Source: Micrasema longulum | Taxonomy: Eukaryota; Arthropoda; Insecta; Trichoptera; Brachycentridae | NCBI GenBank assembly: GCA_022494885.1 | Contig: JAGVSM010004291.1 | Location: forward strand, 59,609-123,608 | DNA length: 64,000 bases | Direction of reading: 5' to 3' | In this document: positions 46,871 through 58,742 of the stretch, piece after piece | Position numbering within the stretch: the first letter of the stretch is position 1 | Layout of the letters: each line of letters starts with the position of its first letter | Translations under genes and position numbers: made by a program | The notes under the pieces: generated by a model | Seen by the model: only the letters and a program-made list of their open reading frames with translations | What the model was told of the DNA's origin: nothing | The model's database searches: none

Positions 46871-47557
46871 AAAAATCATATCCTTTTCTCTTTTTCTATT
46901 TATTTTTCACTGTTTTTCACTTCATCGTTGAAATTTATTGCGAAAATAATTTGATTGTTTACCTTTAAATGTTCTAAACCTTGGATACCTTTATGTGCGG
47001 ATACCTATGTGAGGATATCTATATCTCAAGGGAATACCTCGGGACTCGAAAAGGGTTCAAGGAATATATGGCGGATTAATTTACTAAAACAATAACTGTA
47101 GGAAAGGAAACAAGATAATGGCGGCTTCGAAAAGGCTACTTTAGTTTTAAAATATGGAGATGTAACATAAAAAAAGCGATGATCATCAAATTTACTTAAA
47201 AATAATCAATAAAATCAAAAACATTATTAGTCATAGTCATTAAATTATAATTGTTTTTAGACATTTTATTGCTTATTCATCTTTGTTATTAGGTCACCCA
47301 TAAATAAAAAAAATATTTTTAAGACATGTGATTATCCAACTTTTTTTTTATTATGTCACTCACGCCCAAAAATGGGTATTTTTCATAAAATCGCTAAGTT
47401 CTAAATATCTCAAAAACATTTAGCCATATTTTAGCGTACTTAAATTTCTTGCATTTGTGTACACCTACTTCGTCCTACCGGGAATTCCTCGAGTTGCCAA
47501 TAACCCTGTATATTTATATCAGACACAATCAAATTCGTGTTGTGGTCCTGTCTAATC

Positions 47558-47752
47558 GGGTTGTGATCCTGTGGCTAGTGTCTCGGACTCACGGACCAAA
47601 GGTCCGTGGTTCGAATCCCACTCTACCCCAACTTGATTCCATTTTCTAATTGTGAGTTATTTACAACTCGTTGAAAATGGCCCTCAAAATTAAATATTTG
47701 GGTAAATCATAAAAACGCAAATATTTCTTTTTTTTAAGAAAAAAAAATTGTG
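47558..47752 (+). repeat. S2 SINE, well-preserved copy
   Basis: Near-identical to 40372 across head (TGTGGCTAGTGTCTCGGACT, GGTCCGTGGTTCGAATCCCA) and body (AACTCGTTGAAAATGGCCCT, TATTTGGGTAAATCAT). The consensus GGTTCGAATCC B-box is intact. A short partial head duplication precedes it (tgtggtcctgtctaatcggg). Confidence 0.85.
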
Positions 47753-48357
47753 AAAAGAAAATCAGGTAGCAGAAATATCCAGAAGAATTGGACTAGGCTG
47801 GGTAGCCTTTGACAAACTTGACCATGTTAAAAAAAATCTAAAAATAAAGGTCTGAGGAATAGATCCTCCAATTACTTTTGACCTAGAAACAATGAATTTA
47901 TTTGCCAATACCATCAGTAATCCGTTTTCAAAATGAAATGTTTTCTTTAGATTCACTTGTACAAGTTAGCAATTTTATGAAATTGCGAATTGATTATATT
48001 ACTTCCTCTACCAACCAAATTTAGTAAGAAAAACTGCAAACAAATATATACATTTAAAAATTTCAATGCCCCTTTCACTGTGGCTCTATACAACTTCATC
48101 GTTTACATAGTAGTGACAAGGGGATGTCTAAAAAAAGTAAATGAATAAATCCATAACCCAGTTCAAATTCCAATATCGACAGTGATATGAAATATAAGTA
48201 TCTACTCTCTGGACCACCAGATTACCCCTAGACGACTCGGTCTGGCCGGCACCAGCGGCGCACCCAAAAGCTGCAGACTTAGCAAAGACCACTGTTTGCA
48301 AACCAACTTTTTCCATCACTTATTTCATATGGCATATTCGTTTGGCCAAAAAATAAG

Positions 48358-48545
48358 CGGCCTTTGGGGTGTAGTGGTTGAGTAACTTGACTCACACACA
48401 GAAGGTTTAGGTTTCGATTTCCAGTGGAAAACAATAGTCTAAATGTGATTTTTCTCAAGCCTGGGTGTTATGTAATATAATTCACTACTGTAATTGGGCC
48501 TCCTGCTCTGTCGTGGTGTAAAAAAAAAACAATAAACTGACAACT
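48358..48545 (+). repeat. S3 SINE copy
   Basis: GGCCTTTGGGGTGTAGTGGT, TTGACTCACACACAGAAGGT, gtttcgatttccagtgg, tail with cctgggtgttatgtaatata, TTGGGCCTCCTGCTCTGTCG and an A-run. Confidence 0.6.
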
Positions 48546-49578
48546 ATTCTCATTAAGTAAGTATTGTATGCATAGCTTTTGAACTGTGTAGTTGCTTTAA
48601 GGCAACTTAACATAACCCTCTCTAAGTTATTTATTACTTGACTGTCCCTTAAATGTAAAATATTGTATTACTAAGGAAGGTCTCAGAGTTTATTGTAATA
48701 TCCAACATAAAAAGTTTTTGTATGAAAATGTATGGACATTTGAATATCTCAATTTACATAACAATTTAAAAAAGTCTTTGTCTACAGAGCGTCTCGTTTT
48801 TATGGAAAAGTCAAGTTATGACACGTTTGGGCTGTAATCTGTCAATATGGATTCTCCGTTTAGTAAAGTAAAAAAATAAACTACCAATACACTACGTAAA
48901 AAAACAGTTGATACATCTTTAAATTGGAGCTAAAGCATAAAATATAATATACATTATAAAATATTTGTTTTAATTGCGTTTTTTGATTTTTGACGCGTCA
49001 TAAAACGATAAAAAACTCAAAATATTTCTTAGAAGTTAATTGAAAAATTATTTTTGCAATACGTACTATTATTTTTCTTTTAAATTTTCTAACTGCTCGC
49101 TTACACTTAATTGTATGTGTGATTAAACCCATCGGACTACATACTGGGTATGCATGGCTTTAGTAATTTAAAGAAAAGAAGAAATGCAAATATGTTTTTT
49201 TTACTAATAATCCGTGGTATTTTAATCAACTTAGGTGTAATGGGGAATATTTTTCTTCATGTTCTTAATAACCTTAGACATAAGCAGTTTAAGCTGTTTT
49301 ATCTTCCCGCTTGCAGAACCAACCTGCCGATGTTAATGCCAGTAGGAAGAACAATGTCTTTACTCAACCATATCTCTTCGGATATTGGTATCTTTCGTAT
49401 TACCTACTGTAAGAAAGTTCAATGTGGATAGCTCTAATTATTTGGTATTTTATTTTTAAAATTTTATCTGATCTAAATTGTACAGCAATTCTTTTCTCGT
49501 CTGCTTTAAATATATTTTTATAGTTTACATAAACCTGAAGTTTCGGTTTCGGTTTCAGCCAGTTTCGGCCAGTAAATT

Positions 49579-49717
49579 CACATTTCCTCAACTATTCGTA
49601 TGTTTATCATGTGGGTGAGATTCATCCGGCTAAGACAACTTACCTACTAGGCAACGCCTGAAAACAATTTTTAAATTTTTGTACTCCTTACACCAGTTAG
49701 TTTAATCAACAATGTCT
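49579..49717 (+). repeat. Foldback family, forward fragment
   Basis: CACATTTCCTCAACTATTCG, TGTGGGTGAGATTCATCCGG, CCTACTAGGCAACGCCTGAA, then cagttagtttaatcaacaat. The forward arm start is missing. Confidence 0.75.
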
Positions 49718-49861
49718 TGCAGTTCACAAAATGCATAGCACTTGTCTCTAGCACCACATTTGAAACACTTTTTGTAGAAATTTATGATTGTAGTTTTCAA
49801 TTAATATTTTTTTTTTAAAAGAAGCCTTTTTAGTCTCAGCCTCTTAGAAGAGGGAATGGGA

Positions 49862-50013
49862 AATGGTATAAGTTAATAAAAATAAACCACAACACCCAGG
49901 CCGATGGAGAAAATAATATTTATTAAATGTTTTTCTTGCAACTGGCGAGAATCGAACCTGCGACGCCAGTTTCACAGTTGACCTTCTTACTTACTGCGCC
50001 ACGGCACCTGTCT
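49862..50013 (-). repeat. S4 SINE copy
   Basis: Read on the minus strand: GTGCCGTGGCGCAGTAAGTA, B-box-like GCAGGTTCGATTCTCGCCAG, a short body and CCTGGGTGTTGTGGTTTATT. The head looks like a tRNA, but no closing acceptor stem is present. Confidence 0.65.
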
Positions 50014-50069
50014 ATTGATTGTTTTTATTGAATATATTTTTATGGTACATTTTGTTTGTTTTATAGGTC

Positions 50070-50185
50070 TTAGGTGGGCACCTAGAGTCATAGATTGTTC
50101 ACTTTACCTTATTTTAATTAAAAAATTAAGATACGTCGCGGAGTACCTATTCGGTGCCCTATGCACCACTTGATGTGGATCAAAA
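50070..50185 (+). repeat. S1 SINE, 3-prime half
   Basis: gggcacctagagtcatagat, AAGATACGTCGCGGAGTACC, TCGGTGCCCTATGCACCACT, TGATGTGGATC. Confidence 0.6.
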
Positions 50186-50194
50186 AGTTATTAT

Positions 50195-50590
50195 AATGAT
50201 TTAATTAAAGCGTCGAAAACTGGACTGTCTCTCGAGCCATCACAAAGAGAACCAAAGCATTTGAAATATGGTGCCATAGAAGAATGTTCTAAAGATTATG
50301 AATAGACAGAGTTTGCAACAAAGAAGTATTAAGACGAAAAAATGTTTTAAAAATTATGAATACAATTAAAAAGACAGCTTGAGTACTTAGGAAGTTTTAT
50401 GCGAGAAGAGAAGTAGGAAAAAGTCTGTTTTATATTTTAAACAAAAGTTGAAGGAAAGCGCAGTGCAGGAAGATAATATATATTCTGGCTTAACCGTGGC
50501 TCCAAATCTTCATTTAGAGCGGTTGCGGACAAAATTAAATTTTCCATGATGATTGACAACCTCGATCGTGGAGTAGCACCATAAGAAAAA
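50195..50590 (+). pseudogene. LINE polymerase C-terminal relic
   Basis: Readable pieces: NWTVSRAITKRTKAFEIWCH, RRMF, IDRVCNKEVLRRKN, then the text of the basic 'G..R..GRR' block (gtgcaggaagataatatata) and a tail corresponding to W..SS..LFR.A.D...F..M...NLR. Same general class as 57935-58490 (EAFEMWLHRRMLRIPW). Confidence 0.65.
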
Positions 50591-51083
50591 GGGAATTATT
50601 TTATGTACCTACATATTACATAGCGTGTTCAGAAATTTCAACACTTTCATCAGTTTAATTAAACGTACAAAAAAGATAAAAATAAAATCAATTATTCGGC
50701 AAATTGAATTTTTTAATTTTGAAAACTAATAGATGTTTTGTAGACGCCACCTGCTTCACCATATGTAGAATTGAAGGTATAAATCAAAATAAAAAATATT
50801 CAGTATTTTTTGACAAATTTTGTTAGTATAAAGATACAATTAAAACCTATTTTAATTTTATTTATGTTTTTGTATTGCATGTGAATTACATAAACCATTT
50901 TTGTCAATAAACGAGTTATTTGTTTGTCCGAAAATTATTTTGACAGTACTTTTTTATTACTGTACTTTTTTTTTATTGAACTGTTGGATTTTTAAAAAAA
51001 ATATTGTTATCTACTAATTATTTTAATTAAAAATTCATCAAATGTTATTAAATATTTGTAAAAAGTAATAACCACTTACCGAC

Positions 51084-51122
51084 TTTTCTATGTCTACCGG
51101 TTTTGAGACATATCCGTCTCTT
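51084..51122. repeat. ACCGGTTTTGAGA repeat, copy 1
   Basis: TTTTCTATGTCTACCGGTTT then TGAGACATATCCGTCTC. The same phrase is at 58702-58742. Confidence 0.6.
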
Positions 51123-51387
51123 TGTCAGGACACCAACTTGCCAACTTGCAAAACCCAGTATACACCTTCACAAATTGTACATCGATTTATACGATAAAAT
51201 GGCACGATGATTCAAATATTTGTCTTAATCAGTACAACAAAAATTTACATTCAATTAAAAACATTCCCTCATTACATTTTTTCATTATATTTCTCAAAAA
51301 AGTCAAAGTACAGCGATTTTAAATATTCTGTATAGGATACTGGATTACATATTGTACGACAATATTTTAGCTGGTGTTACAAATGAA

Positions 51388-51740
51388 CATTTTAGAGAAG
51401 GAAATGTGGAAGTTAGGGCTTTTAAAAGGCTCGTCAATAGTGGTTTGAACATCCATTTTTTCTCAACTCTTCCTTCAATCGACTTTTGTGAAGTAAAGGA
51501 GCTTTATTTTTTATAAACGTAGGCAATCTTCTTGTATTATTTCACATACAAGTCAACGCTTGAAAATACATTTAGTTTTCTGCTTATGATACAAGTAAAT
51601 TTAATCAATATTATATAAGGTATGTCCAAACGTTTGTTGACATGACTGGATTCCACTCTCTAGGGAGTTTTAAAGATAGAAAATTATCGTTACAGAGAGG
51701 AAAAATATTTTCGTGAGTAAAAATGGAAGTCTAAGCAATG
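51388..51740 (+). repeat. Foldback family, degenerate forward copy
   Basis: AACATTTTAGAGAAGGAAAT, gtttgaacatccattttttc, GACTTTTGTGAAGTAAAGGA, then the terminus again (GGTATGTCCAAACGTTTGTT, actggattccactctctagg) and the start of another unit (CAGAGAGGAAAAATATTTTC). Confidence 0.75.
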
Positions 51741-52734
51741 AGGAGGTTCAGTGGGTTTTTTTTTTTACTTGTTCTTTATACACTATCAAACCAAGCCAAA
51801 TCTTTATCATTTTTATGTGTCGTATTCTCATCGCTATGATTTTTTAAAGTTTTATAATAACTTCGCTAGTTCTCATCGGTGAGTTGTCCTGACATTTTAA
51901 AGTAAAACCCCATAACTGTCGAAATATACTAAACGTCGAAAAAAAATGCTATCATTGATTGTTTTATTGCCAAGAACTTGTGACGTCATTCAAAATTCAT
52001 ATAAATTTTTTATCCATTTTTTTTATCAACTTTGCCGTACAATTAAACACTCTAATTTTTACCGCGTGTAAAAAAAACGTTTTTTACATCCAATTTTCCG
52101 TAGTACTGAACTTTCTCAATACAGGGCTTGCGATTCTTAAAATTAGTTTTTTTAACGTTTTAGAGGTCTTGTGGCCTGTTTTCTGATCCGCAAATTGCAT
52201 AAACAAATTTTAAGCTTTAATCATAGGTTAATTACGTTTGTTTTTTTCTTATTCTTTGTTTACAATAAATCACTTCACGTTTTTTATTAATTGAAATATT
52301 TTGCTTTCAATGAACCCTATCACCGTCTGAGCACCTCAGTATATATAGTCAATTTACGTGTTACCCTCATTTTTTCTTTCAAATTCTGATGGCGATAGGG
52401 TATGTAAGTTTATAAGCTTGTTAGTAAACCGGGAGAAATAAATTTCAACCGGGAAAACTAGATCCATCATCACCCCTCTACCGGCCATTATACAACATAT
52501 CTTACAGAGCAAAGTTTTCCACACTATTTTGCCCTTTATAAAGACACCCTGATTCAAATATCTGTGTAAAAAATCAAACTTATCAAGCCCAATCCAGTCC
52601 TTGTGTACTCGAAATATTATTATTTTTATATTATTTTCGTTGTTTTCATTTTAAAAATGACTAATTTTTTCGTGTTTTCTACTAAACTGTCCGAATTTAT
52701 TTTTTAATAAAAGATATATTGTTATTATTTGTTT

Positions 52735-53530
52735 ATTTATTTTTACATTAAAGGCATAATTTGCCCTTAACATAAACATCGAACCTAAATATTAAGAAAA
52801 AAAATGTAAACATAAAAACATAATTAAAATAATACAATGCATAACTTTAACAATAGAACATTTAAATTTGTAAGTGAAAATTCTTGATGAAAGTCCATTG
52901 TGATTTCTTTTAAAAATAAAAAAACGGGTTATACTTTAATCCACAAATTCGGAATATCCAGTGACCGGTGTTATCTGCATACAATACTTAAATTAAAATA
53001 GCATTATATCAACTATTATTTAACCCGAAACATTTCGTTAATGATCCTTAAGACAAAAATAATTTTATTTAATTATATTTTATTTAATAATTTTAAATTT
53101 TCTATCCTTGCCTTTGTTTTGTATAAATACATTGAACTCCTTAATAAAGATACCAATCTCGAAGAAGTCGCAAAAGCGATGAAACCAGTCACTAAATATT
53201 CCAAATTTTTTCATCAAAGTATCACTCGTCTTTTATTTCTATAATAAACATCTTTATTTTGTTACAATAGGAAAAATCAGAAAAGAATGACATTTTAAAA
53301 CAAAGAGAAAACTTTAGGAATAATATTGCAAGAAAAAAAAAGGAATCGTCCAAAGTAGAAAATCAAATATTTCAGCCTTATCCTCATCATACTGATTACC
53401 ATATCTGTGGACCCTAGGAATAGGCAAGTGCATGTGATAGCTGGTTCAAAAACTTACGAAACAAAAATGAGATTTGCGGTGAATATGTTGACCAGGTATA
53501 CGCACCGTATGTATGCGATTTTTTAAATAT
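52735..53530 (-). pseudogene. Second copy of the LINE at 10812
   Basis: The 3-prime UTR (TTACATTAAAGGCATAATTT, gcccttaacataaacatcga) is followed after an AT-rich insertion by text matching 11030-11220: TATTTCAGCCTTATCCTCAT, ACCATATCTGTGGACCCTAG, GAATAGGCAAGTGCATGTGA. The reading frame is broken. The inserted part is roughly 52890-53260. Confidence 0.7.
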
Positions 53531-54374
53531 GTTTTATTTAACACTATTTGATTTACTTTTTCTTCGGGGTAAACGATTTTATTGGTGTATCCATGGTTGT
53601 CCTATACTGATGTTAGAAAAAAATGATATTATTTTTTTAATAGATTGTTAATTTACGTAACAAAAGTAAATAAATAATTTAACATATTAAAATTAAAAAA
53701 ATCATATGAAATTTAAAGGTATTGACTCATTCTAAACAAAGTTTTCTGGTAAATTTCTTTTTTTTTTATCTGTTGATTTTTTGAGCTTAAAAAGACAGTT
53801 TACATGTTGAAATAATTTATCTACGGGAAAATATGAAGATGAGAGCCTTTCATTAGAACGTACTTTTTGGAATTCTTTTTCACATTACATTATGTAAGTG
53901 AATATATAGAAATGAAATCACGTTTTGCAAGATTTGCCCCACTTTGAGAATTTTCCCCCTGAGCTAAAATATAAAAGCGAGAAAGCAAATAAAAAGTTTG
54001 AATCATCAATAGACTAAATTACATTTCTAAATTTACTCTGCCTAATTGAATGGTTGTTTTGCATGAAAAAATCCTTTGTTTAATGCGTTCTTTAATCAGA
54101 ATGAAACCCCGTTCATAAGGTTTTTTTAATATTTAATTTATATAATTTATAAATTAGTGACAATCTGAAACAAAATTTATAGCCGAAACCGAGTTTTAGC
54201 TTCTGTTCTAGTTCGAGCCGAAACTGAAACCGAAACAAATTTAAATAAGTTAAATGACACTTCAAAACATACAAATTTAGGCGTTTTTTTAAGGCGTTTA
54301 AAATAAGTGTTAAATAAAATACAAAACAAATCAAGACCTTTTATTTTTGGCTGCGATACGCTCTCACTTGCTAT

Positions 54375-54465
54375 TTAATTATGCTCACCCTTACACACAC
54401 CTGAACACTTACTCTCGCACTTCTACAGTTCTCATACAAATACACACAAACACACTTTTGTGTTG
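54375..54465. repeat. Degenerate CA-rich tract
   Basis: cttacacacacctgaacact, acacacaaacacactt; cryptic simple repeat. Confidence 0.5.
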
Positions 54466-54622
54466 TACCACAAAGATTTTTTATTTAGAAACTTCATTAG
54501 TCTGTATTTAAACTGTATCTTTTTAAGTTATATCATTGTTGACTATTTGTTTCTGTGAAAACTAAATAAATAAATAAAACTTCATAAAACGCATAAATTT
54601 AATGAGTAAATTTGTTAATTTT

Positions 54623-55650
54623 CAGCAGAGCTAGACCGCAAAACTTCAGAGTAACATTCCTCATGCTATACGTTTATTTTTTACAAAAACGGTTTTTTCT
54701 AATGAAAAATATCAATTACTGTAATTTGAAAATGGAGAAAATCTTTTATGTCACAGACCAGCGTCTCTTCCAAAAACTCATTTCCCTCACCTACCTAACC
54801 GCTACCATAGTTCTCGTCCGGTGCGTATCTCATTTTTTTAACATAAAAAATGCAACAACAACAACAACAACAAACCATCACGCCGTTTCCCCGTAGGGGT
54901 AGGCAGAGAGGATAGAACGCCATAACACTCTATCTTGGCATACAGACCTCGCTTCCTCTACATTCATACATCTTATGCACGCACGCCGATTATTCCTACT
55001 TTTGACATGTCCATCTTCAAGTATTTGATGGACTTGATCGTGCCATGTCTTTCTCGGTCTTCCTCGTTTTCTGCATCCATCAACATTTGTATCGTAGATC
55101 CTTTTAGCCGTTCTTTCGCTGTCCATTCGCTCTACATGTCCAAACCAACGCAGCACCCCTTTCTTGATTCTGTCAATGATGCATGTCTCAGCCTTACACA
55201 CTTCACGGATCTCGACATTTGTGCACCTATCATACATCGTTTTACCACACATTCGCCAGAGGGATCGCATTTCGACAGCATTCAACCTACTTTCATCATT
55301 ATTTTTCCAATTCCATACTTCGCTCCCATACATTAGAGTTGGAACTAGAACTCCGTTGTGAACTGCTAGTTTAGCCTCCTGCGATAAACATTTGTTTGCC
55401 AAAGTAGGTTTTAGTGCACCGTTCACCCTGTTCCCGGCACTCACCCTCCTTTCAATATCTCTATCGGCCTTTCCGTCCCTAGTAAACATACTTCCCAGGT
55501 ACACAAATTCTTCTACCTGATTCAGAATATCTCCGTTCACGCTGATCTCACATTTATGCAATTTCCAAAAAAACTTATACGCTTTTTTTTTACAAGAACA
55601 CCATTAAAAATGTTCTTCTGAAGTTTCACTGTATGGTTTTGAAAAACCGT
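54623..55650. mobile_element. TIR element split by an RTE LINE
   Basis: Left arm 54623-54700: GAGCTAGACCGCAAAACTTC, agagtaacattcctcat, ATACGTTTATTTTTTAC. Right arm 55565-55645 complement: AAACTTCAGAAGAACATTTT and gtaaaaaaaaagcgtat. The arms resemble the element at 41984 (AACTTCAGAAGAACGTTCTT). The RTE copy lies between the arms. Confidence 0.65.
54840..55565 (-). pseudogene. RTE-type LINE polymerase C-terminal ORF, 5-prime truncated
   Basis: A 227-codon open frame (55561 to 54878) with no internal stop. It reads VEEFVYLGSMFTRDGKADRD, IERRVSAGNRVNGALKPTLA, LMYGSEVWNWKNNDESRLNA, GVLRWFGHVERMDSERTAKR, RKRGRPRKTWHDQVHQILED, and ends SILSAYPYGETA. This is the region after the reverse transcriptase core in insect RTE-like elements. 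The endonuclease and catalytic RT parts are absent, so this is a 5-prime-truncated insertion whose preserved frame suggests recent arrival. The tail is a (CAA)n run (plus-strand ACAACAACAACAAC, 54854-54871), the kind of short tandem end typical of RTE. The plus-strand frames at 54935-55374 are shadows. Confidence 0.92.
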
Positions 55651-56114
55651 TTTAAAAAACTCTTTTACTTTTGAGAGGCAAGGGCAGTCAAGAATAATAA
55701 GCCAAGGCCTGAAATTATACAATAAACTACCATACAAAACTAATCAAAAGACTTAGACAAGCTTTACAAATGATATTAAAGATATTGTTACGAACAGTAA
55801 AATATAGAAACTCCCATAGAACACATTCATTTATAATTAGTTAAATGTATGTAATCCGTTATGATTAACAAATGAAATTTCAATTTAAAAAATAATGAAA
55901 GAAAATAAAATAATCATAAGGATGTATTTTTTTAGTTTTTTTTTTCGGGTGAATAATGGTGTTTGGGGGATTATTGATCCGTCTTTGAATAAAATAATAT
56001 TATGTTCGTTCTACTGAAGCAATACGGGGAAGGACCGAAGAATCTTTAGTTCAATCTAGTGTGAGTGTTTGAAACTATTTTTTTTAATTCCAGATCAACA
56101 AAGTGATCTGTTAT

Positions 56115-56432
56115 CAATTGGAAACACGTTGTTTTTTTTTTTTTTGTTTATTCAGAAAAACAACAACAATACAAAAAAATACAAACATATAAAAAAAAAA
56201 CATAAAATAAAGCCAAATCAGTTTTCCACATAAACACAATGATAAAAATCCAGTTCAGTTAGATATTAATTCATAGAAGTGCATGTGTGCGAGTTTTTTT
56301 TGTGTGAGGATGCGTGTGTAAAAAAGTGGAGTGTGGTTTTGGTAGGTATGTGAATATGTGTGTGATTGTATATGGGTGTGAGGGTAGATTTATGGACAAG
56401 GTGAGTGTGTATTTGATATGAGTGAATAGAAA
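56115..56432 (-). repeat. Poly-T and TG-rich tract, LINE-UTR-like
   Basis: A T run at 56131-56144 is followed by CAACAACAATAC-type text, then a degenerate TG-rich tract at 56278-56432 (gtgcatgtgtgcgag, gtgtgattgtatatgggtgt). It resembles the 3-prime UTR organisation at 20618-21060. Confidence 0.35.
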
Positions 56433-56720
56433 CAACTTAAATTTATAATGTTAAAATATATTTTTTTTATAAAGAAACATATTTTTTTCATATAATAGTT
56501 TTATAATTTTGGGTTTCAAATGTCAGTTTACTGCAGTTAAATATGTCTATGTTATTGAAAAATACGTTATAATTACGCGTCAAGCAAATCAAAGGAGAGT
56601 TCTGTGCATAGTTTTATAAAAATGACTTCACATAATTTGAAATTTGAAATTATATGTTTCGCCTCACGGATTACAATGTGTGGTACAATCTCCCTTAACA
56701 ACTCACCTGAATGTCATGAA

Positions 56721-57363
56721 ATTTGCTGCAACAAACGGAAAACATTTTTGAGAAGGGAATGTGAAAGTCTAAGCATTTACAGAGCTTACGACCGGTTGTT
56801 GGATAATTTAAGTAACCACTTTACACACTGTGTATCATTTATCATTCTGCATATGTTTAAACACCCACATTATCGCAACTCTTCCATCTGTTGACTTTCG
56901 TGAAGTAAAAGAGCTAAAACATTTTTCATGTGGGTGAGATTCATCCGGCAGAACCAATTCACCTACTAGGAAACGGCTGAAAACAATTTTTCATCTTTCA
57001 TTCTTCTTTTTTTACTAGTTAGGTGATTCAACAATGTTTTGAGTATGTCCAAATGTTTGCAGACTGACTGGATTTCCTCCTTACGAAGTAATTCGGATCT
57101 CAATTTGTAGCAACATAGGAAAAACATTTTTGAGAAGGGTTTATGGAAGTCAAGGCATTTACAGGGCTAATGACCGATTGCTGGCTGATTTAAGTGGCCA
57201 CTTAACACACTGTGTTACATTCACCATTCTGCATTTTGTTTAAACACCCACATTTCCATATTCCCTTTTTAAAGATGTTGCAACAAATTCAGATCTGAAT
57301 AACTCCCTGGGGAGGAAATCCAGCCAGTCTGCAAACATTTGGACATACTCAACAGATTATTGA
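56721..57363. repeat. Foldback family, two forward units plus reversed terminus
   Basis: Unit 1 56721-57030 (TTGCTGCAACAAACGGAAAA, CACTTTACACACTGTGTATC, GTGGGTGAGATTCATCCGGC), terminus at 57032 (CAATGTTTTGAGTATGTCCA), unit 2 to about 57260, then reversed CTGGGGAGGAAATCCAGCCA and ACATTTGGACATACTCAACA. Clear evidence for head-to-tail units in the family. Confidence 0.88.
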
Positions 57364-57639
57364 ATTATAGATTTTACTCGGATAAAAATGGAAGGTAAGA
57401 CTCCAAACACGTTCTCCGTAAAATATAATCCGTTCAATAAGCGAGGTAAATATAAATTTTAATGTCCCGAAAGGCAGTGTTCTATTTATATCGTAAATAA
57501 CTTTAAGCCAGTACCTTAGTCTGTTGCGAATTCAATCAATATGAACCTTCCCAACTTAATTTTGAATCACTAATTCATCTTAAATATTTATGATTATTTA
57601 CCGTTTCTATAAAAAGAAGATTACATTTTCTTTATTCCA

Positions 57640-57870
57640 TATTTGGAATTGAATAATGGCAAGAATTTTCATGAGCTCCACATTTGCGTTTATTCATATA
57701 TGAAGAAGATATGTGAACATTTTTTGCTGTATTAGAATTTACTATTAGGCCATAGTCATGCCTCCATTTTGTGAGATAAAGCTTTCTTGAAGCATTTATT
57801 GCGATATTTATACATTTAAATGGCTTACTACAAGAACAGTATCGTCTACATAATATTTTTTGTTCATTGT
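57640..57870 (-). pseudogene. LINE RT catalytic-box fragment
   Basis: The minus strand reads VDDTVLVVSHLNV with the (Y/V)DD box, then MLQESF, and after a frame change YGLIVNSNTAKNVHISSSYM, matching the RT 'GL.vN..KT' motif. The fragment is isolated. Confidence 0.65.
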
Positions 57871-57934
57871 AAATACGATGTGACATGTAGCAATTACATG
57901 TTCATATTTTTTTTATTTCTAAGAAAACATTTAA

Positions 57935-58490
57935 GCCAAAATAATGATCTCTGTTTTATTGAGAACAATAGTTTTTTTTTCGGAACTGGCTCGTCTCAGC
58001 ACCTCCACGTTGGTCACTAAATCTGTCCACGGAATTCTTAGCATTCTCCGGTGAAGCCACATTTCAAAAGCCTCTAATCGGTTCATGCAGTTAACCTTGA
58101 GAGTCCATGTTTTCCAGTAGAGCAGTATTGACCACACATAGCACTTGACTATCCTCTCTTTCAGTTTTAAATTAAGACTTTCAATGCAGAAGAATGATAT
58201 CATGCCATTGAATGCTGATCGTGCTATCTCTATTTTGCATCTTATTTCCCTATCTGGATCCAGATCAGAAGTGATTTAATTTCCGAGGTATTTAAAGTTA
58301 GTCACTCTCTCGATTATTTGACCATTTATTTGCAATACAGCATTATTGTGAGGGTTTTGGCTAAACACCATCATCTTTGTATTAGCCACATTGATGTTCA
58401 AGCCCGTTACTCTACCAGCTTTGTCAATTTTAATAAAGAGTTCCTGAAGGACACATGCGTTGTCATCCAGGGTAACGGTTATTTTATGGA
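57935..58490 (-). pseudogene. LINE polymerase relic (BovB/RTE-like)
   Basis: Read on the minus strand in order: GRVTGLNINVANTKMMVFSQ, NNAVLQINGQIIERVTNFKY, LG then SDLDPDREIRCKIEIARSAF, NGMISFF, LKERIVKCYVWSILLYWKTW, TLKVNCMNRLEAFEMWLHRR, MLRIPWTDLVTNVEVLRRA. Nearly collinear with few breaks. The N-terminal RT core and endonuclease are missing, and the end after VLRRA is cut. Confidence 0.88.
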
Positions 58491-58701
58491 TATTAAAATC
58501 TTCGTTTTTAACTATCAGAGAAATTTGAGTTTCAGTGGGTTTTTATTGTTTTTTAGGCAATGAGCCGGATATCCGATATCTGGCATCCGGCCAAACCACT
58601 ATCCGTTTTTTCACTAATAATTATTCTTAACAATAAAGCACTAACTGCATGGTCAAACATTTCAGTTAACTTAACTTAACATTTGCATAAGACTACTAAG
58701 A

Positions 58702-58742
58702 CATTTCTATGTCAACCGGTTTCGAGATGTATCCGTCTCCTA
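58702..58742. repeat. ACCGGTTTCGAGA repeat, copy 2
   Basis: TTTCTATGTCAACCGGTTTC then GAGATGTATCCGTCTCC. Compare 51084-51122. Confidence 0.6.

Larger units (their letters stand above)
45303..49578. other. Intron between TE relics
   Basis: No gene recognised in 46871-47557, 47753-48150 or 48546-49578. At 48195-48315 a GC-richer patch is open on the minus strand (VGLQTVVFAKSAAFGCAAGA), unrecognised, perhaps mobile-element debris. The 93-codon plus-strand frame at 49150-49431 has no domain. Confidence 0.35.
50591..54622. other. Intron between LINE and repeat copies
   Basis: Subranges 50591-51083, 51741-52734 and 53531-54374 show no gene. 51781-52210 includes a phrase (gtcttgtggcctgttttctg) shared with the insertion at 26867. 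Confidence 0.4.

Noticed and set aside
54935..55374. Plus-strand open frames of 133, 65 and 63 codons
   Set aside because: Antisense shadows of the RTE polymerase frame on the minus strand.
56721..57363. CRISPR-like or satellite array made by the repeated foldback units
   Set aside because: Units are about 400 bp, dispersed and in both orientations; the context is a eukaryotic intron.
57640..58490. A single continuous LINE polymerase
   Set aside because: Both parts are minus strand, but each carries its own 'GL.(V/I)N..(K/N)T' motif region, so they come from two different insertions or families.
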